Source of the DNA: Hygrophila difformis | Lineage: Eukaryota > Streptophyta > Magnoliopsida > Lamiales > Acanthaceae | Direction of reading: 5' to 3' | Assembly: GCA_030278955.1 (NCBI GenBank) | Contig: JAOANR010000015.1 | Span: 35,930,487-35,994,486 of the forward strand | Length of the DNA: 64,000 nt | Part shown: piece after piece, positions 60,618-64,000 of the stretch | How positions within the stretch are numbered: position 1 is the first letter of the stretch | Layout of the letters: every line of letters begins with the position of its first letter | Position numbers and translations under genes: made by a program | The notes under the pieces: generated by a model | Databases searched by the model: none | The model's input: the letters and a program-made list of their open reading frames with translations, nothing else | What the model was told of the DNA's origin: nothing

Positions 60618-61352
60618 TTTACTTACAAAGGAGGTACAGGTTTATGAATTCGAACCAATTATTTTTTTTTGGAGAAGCCATTGAATTCGACCCAATTATT
60701 TTCAACCCAATAATGGAAAAATATACATAGAGAGAAAAATGCAATCCATGTTAATACTGCGTGATAAGTTTTTTTTTTTTTTTTTGTTTGCCATTACAGC
60801 CACGATGATAAGGTTAATTTAGTAATATTCTTAATTTTTTATATTTAAAAATTAAAATTAATTTTATTTTTAAAAAGATTTTGGTCAACTTTACTTTAAT
60901 TTTATGAAATGTAATTCTCCATTTTGGGAAAAGGCAAAAGGAAAAGTAAAATAGGAGTAATGAGGATTTGTTGGGAACGTACATTTTTGGGCGTTGAAGA
61001 AGAGGAGGGCTTTATTGAGGGCCTGCGAGTACTGATCCGGCGGCGGCGGCGGTTTCCGGTGCTTGGGGATGGATTTGACGATGATTATGGGGAGTGCGAT
61101 GACGAAGAAGGCGATGAGCAACGACCACAGCGTCCACTTGACGGCGCTGCGGCTGCACACGACGCATCCCAAATCCACGTATTTCTTCTTCTTCTTCTCC
61201 TGCGGCCCCAGCAGCCAGCTCTGCTGCGTCTCGTCCAGATTGTTGTGGTGCGAAATCGACGCCCTGTCCCACTCCATGTTCCGGCTTTTCTCATCCTCCG
61301 CCGCCGAATCCACGCCGTTGATCTCCAGCGGACCTCCCCAGTGATTGTGCAT
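56566..61352 (-). CDS. KOR: Membrane-anchored endo-1,4-beta-glucanase, KORRIGAN type (GH9A)
   Basis: Four exons (minus): 61352-60983, 58236-57331, 57244-57072 and 56967-56566; CDS 1,851 nt, 616 aa. The cytosolic tail starts WGGPLEI and carries [12 protein letters not shown] and [12 protein letters not shown] single membrane segment (about 73-92, [15 protein letters not shown]) makes it type II. The GH9 domain has GGYYDAGD (Asp160, Asp163), [25 protein letters not shown] (His510/511), and a final catalytic [19 protein letters not shown] (Asp558, Glu567). The tail ends [10 protein letters not shown], typical of the subfamily. KORRIGAN enzymes act with cellulose synthase at plasma membrane and Golgi and are required for normal cellulose formation. 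Intron 1 is long (2,746 bp) and holds a SINE and a TTA microsatellite. A GT site near 61546 suggests a leader intron. Which KOR paralogue it is cannot be settled here. Confidence 0.95.
59857..60030 (-). mobile_element. tRNA-derived SINE in KOR intron 1
   Basis: On the minus strand it has an A box (TAGCCCAAGTGG) about 45 bp before a B box (GGTTCGATTCC), as in a tRNA promoter. An unrelated body follows with TTTGTAATTTGTGTAGCATG and CCACCACCCATTTCCTAG, and then an A-tail (T-run on plus at 59857-59870). It is transcribed in the same direction as KOR. The possible TSD (around AGTTTAAAT / AATTTAAAT) is imperfect. Confidence 0.85.
60570..60614. repeat. (TTA)n microsatellite in KOR intron 1
   Basis: About 15 uninterrupted TTA units. 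Confidence 0.92.
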
Positions 61353-62230
61353 TTTAATTTTGTGCAGGTACGTTTCGGATTTCAATTGATTGATTCTGAA
61401 ATTGATGGAATTCTGAAAGTTAGTTTTATAAAAATCAATTGAATTTGGATTGGGAGAAAAACAGTGGTGAATCCACACAAATTCATGCATAACCACAAAA
61501 TTAACAAGAAACGGGTGATAAAATACAGGGAGGAATTGTGATACCTGAAGAATCACCAGTTGATTGGATCCACCATTGATCTCTCTGTAACAGGGATTCT
61601 TCTTATGAGTAATTCAGATTTGGCTATAAATAAAATTTTTGAAAGAGGGTAGCTAAGTGGGCAATTGTTGGGAGATTATTATTATTATTATTTATTATTT
61701 ATTATTATTGAATAATTATAATAAAATGATGATGAGGAGGGTATAAGAGAAAGTTGACTTGAAGGGGTTTTTGATTTTTTTTTTATTTTATAAATTTGGG
61801 ATTGGAATATGGGTCAATGGAGTGTGGAATGGTAGGAAGATTTTGGTTTTTAACGGTGGAACACAAGGGGTGAAAGACTGGTGAATAATAATGAAGGTGA
61901 AGTGGGAAAGTAAAACTGGAAATGTGGTAAAAACAGCTAATTTTACCATAATTATCCATTAATTGTAAGGGAAGAAAACGTGACCATTTCGGTAGCTTTC
62001 AACTTTCCTAGAAAACGCCTTGAATTTATTATACGTCAATACATCATACTCCCCCATAACGAAATTTATTTCAATTAAAGTCTAATTGTTGTTGTCTTTA
62101 TGGAAATCGATATTGATTTAAGGCTCCCGTTAGTTGCATACATTTTTTTACCATAAACACACAAAAAATATTCGGATTAGGGCACACACTAAAATATTTA
62201 CCCATTCTACCCTTTCAATATAAAAATATA
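61353..62230. other. KOR 5' leader and promoter region
   Basis: Non-coding. It includes ATT-rich tracts (about 61675-61705) and T-runs. No clear TATA box was assigned. Confidence 0.4.
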
Positions 62231-62238
62231 CTAGGAAC

Positions 62239-62853
62239 TAGGGGTGGGTCGGTACGGTATACCGTACAAATTTCGCCGTACCGTATACCGTACCGAATTT
62301 TACGGTATGAAAAATTTCGTACCGTTGCCATACCGAACCTTTCGGTATACCAATCTTCGGTATACCGAAAGTTTCGGTATGAAATATTTTCATACCGTTG
62401 TCATACCAAAATTCCGGTAAGTTCGGTATATACCGCCATACCGAACATTCGGTACATACCGACATACCGGTATCGCGGTATATACCGACATACCGAACAT
62501 TTGCTACATACCGACATACCGGTATTGCGGTATATACCGACATACCGAACTTTTGCTACATACCAGCATACCGGTATTACGGTATATAACGATATGGCGG
62601 TATATACCGACATACCGAACAGTCGGTATATACCAATATACCGATACCGCGGTATATACCGAAGTTCGGTACGGTAACGGTATACCGCGGTATCAAAAAA
62701 TTTATACCGTTACCGTACCGAAATCTTACGGTACGGTATCCGGTATGATACCGTACCGAAAATTACGGTATACCGAAAATTTCGGTATTCTCGGTATTTT
62801 TCCGGTACGGTATGTGCGGTATGCGGTATATTCGGTATTTTTTTCCAGCCCTA
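62239..62853. mobile_element. Complete hAT MITE of the GGTATACCG family
   Basis: Ends TAGGGGTGGG and (reverse-complemented) TAGGGCTGG. A perfect 8-bp TSD CTAGGAAC flanks it at 62231-62238 and 62854-62861. Almost the entire 615 bp is made of imperfect GGTATACCG / CGGTATAT units, giving extensive self-complementarity. The array B segments carry left-truncated copies of the same family. Confidence 0.92.
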
Positions 62854-62949
62854 CTAGGAACAGAGAGTCCTGGTCCTGGAGTTATTCTTCAAAAATACAA
62901 AAACACACACAGACGAGCAAAGAAGCACAAGAACGAGAGGAAATATTCA

Positions 62950-63189
62950 ATGCCGAGAGAGGAAGGACACATGGCGGCGGCGGCGGACGTAGAGCCTCCG
63001 GCGGTGGCGGTCTTGGAGAAGATGCCAATAGGCCACACTTGGCCATCCGTACAAGATGAAGAACGGCTGACCGTCCATGCCTGTGTACTGCCGGCCAACA
63101 CTTGCCGGTCGTGCACTACTGTGTGTATTTTCTTACTTTTCTCCTACATCACAATTCCTTGTTTTCGTGGGCAACACCTTATCGCTTGA
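62950..63189 (+). CDS. Short ORF of unknown function
   Basis: ATG at 62950 opens 79 codons starting MPREEGHMAAAADVE and ending before TGA at 63187-63189. The first about 50 residues are acidic and Ala/Pro-rich (PPAVAVLEKMPIGHTWPSV) and look protein-like; the end (TTVCIFLLFSYITIPCF) may be intron read-through, with a GT near 63119. It could be the first exon of a gene running out of the window to the right, or noncoding. It starts about 90 bp after a hAT MITE. I do not recognise a family. Confidence 0.3.
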   Translation: MPREEGHMAAAADVEPPAVAVLEKMPIGHTWPSVQDEERLTVHACVLPANTCRSCTTVCIFLLFSYITIPCFRGQHLIA

Positions 63190-63295
63190 TGGTACGCAAT
63201 TCTGCTAAAATAAAGAAAACAATTAGATCTTATCTACGCAATTCTGCTACAATAAAGAAAATAATTAGACAGAACGAGGAAGCAAAAAAAAAAAA

Positions 63296-63565
63296 GAACG
63301 GTCAGTGATGGCCGTTCGGCTTTATAGTGGATCGGCCAGCACTGGCCGGCCGGCCCTATATCTCAACGGCTAGTGCTGGCCGTTTACCCTACATCACACC
63401 CGGCCGGTACTGGCCGTTCTGATTTGGAAAAAAAGAAGAACGGCCAGTGATGGCCGTTCGGCTTTATAGTGGATCGGTCAGCACTGGCCGGCCGTCCCTA
63501 TATCTCAACGGCCAGTGCTGGCCGTTTACCCTACATCACACCCGGCCGTTACTGGCTGTTCGTTC
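63296..63565. repeat. GC-rich tandem duplication of GGCCAGT/ACTGGCC motifs
   Basis: Two copies, 63296-63437 and 63438-63565, period 142 bp, about 95% alike. Each has four near-palindromic units (GGCCAGTGATGGCCG, GGCCAGCACTGGCCGG, GGCTAGTGCTGGCCG, GGCCGGTACTGGCCG) separated by TTTATAGTGGATC, CTATATCTCAAC and TACCCTACATCACACC. No ORF runs through. Confidence 0.85.
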
Positions 63566-64000
63566 CTTTGTCAAAAAAACTAATCTGCGATGGATAATGT
63601 AAAAAAAACTTACTGGTTCTATAAGTTCCATCTCATGTTGTATTCGTATTCATGTTCTTCCACCATATGTTCATCTTGGTATTGATCATTATCATCATTC
63701 ATGTCCATGGAATATGAATATGAAAAATGTCGTAAGAAAAATAAACAAGGAGAACAAGTAGGGTTTTGGGTTTTGTTTGAACAAGGAAGAGACAGATGGA
63801 AGAAAAATAATTTCTGTGCTCCAATCCAACCTGAATGTGTCTTAATCCGGACTATTTTCATAATATATTGAGTAGGGGTATTTAAGATATTTTACTTGTG
63901 ATTTGTGTGCCCTAACTTATTTTAAGTGTATATAACCGAGGCCTTGATTTAATTTATATTTTTTTCAACCCATAAAAGTCTAATTGATGTCGGTGCATTT
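63566..64000. other. Right-edge DNA, no supported gene
   Basis: A minus-strand 80-codon ATG ORF (63619-63861) contains an acidic Asp/Glu/Tyr-rich tail (MDMNDDNDQYQDEHM) and could be a terminal exon or chance. There is no second line of evidence. Confidence 0.25.

Noticed and set aside
60924..61442. 172-aa plus-strand ORF rich in Arg/Asp/Glu
   Set aside because: Reverse-strand shadow of KOR exon 1.

Overview
The window is nuclear DNA of a flowering plant, most likely a eudicot. The evidence is intron-rich genes with clear plant orthologues (class III peroxidases, a vacuolar ATPase subunit H, a plant LETM1 with an EF-hand, and a KORRIGAN-type membrane endoglucanase), an AT-rich intergenic background, and typical plant transposons (Ty1/copia, L1-type LINEs, hAT, Stowaway MITEs, a tRNA-derived SINE). 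An asterid/Lamiales origin is a guess from general protein resemblance only. There is no bacterial, viral or CRISPR content.

Layout. 1-3766 is the 3' part of an L1-type LINE. 4358-5474 (-) is class III peroxidase 1 (two exons). 5.5-9.1 kb is intergenic and holds several MITEs. 9121-12262 is a 5'-truncated, frame-broken LINE with visible target-site duplications. 12401-32164 is the most unusual region. A decayed minus-strand copia element (12401-16483) is partly caught up in a tandem array of about 2.82-kb units (five A segments and four B segments, 14928-32164). Unit 1 was later hit by a young, internally deleted Sirevirus-like LTR retrotransposon (16740-20946) that still encodes one 325-aa Gag/RNase H-tail fusion. 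The other units preserve its empty insertion site. 32.2-35.3 kb is dense with MITEs and nested hAT-like elements. 35288-36532 (-) is peroxidase 2, a paralogue of peroxidase 1. 36979-37250 repeats the tail of the array's B segment.

From 38.5 kb on lie three large, apparently intact genes, all on the minus strand: V-ATPase subunit H (11 exons, 450 aa), LETM1 (14 exons, 763 aa) and a GH9A/KORRIGAN endo-1,4-beta-glucanase (4 exons, 616 aa). LINE, SINE and hAT pieces lie between or inside them. The right edge holds a hAT MITE made of GGTATACCG-type repeats (62239-62853, 8-bp TSD), a short unknown ORF, and a GC-rich tandem duplication full of GGCCAGT/ACTGGCC motifs.

The genes do not form a pathway. 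The peroxidases and KORRIGAN both act on the cell wall, VHA-H acidifies endomembranes, and LETM1 works in the inner mitochondrial membrane. Exon models were built by hand from GT/AG sites, reading-frame continuity and similarity to known families. All coding sums are divisible by three.
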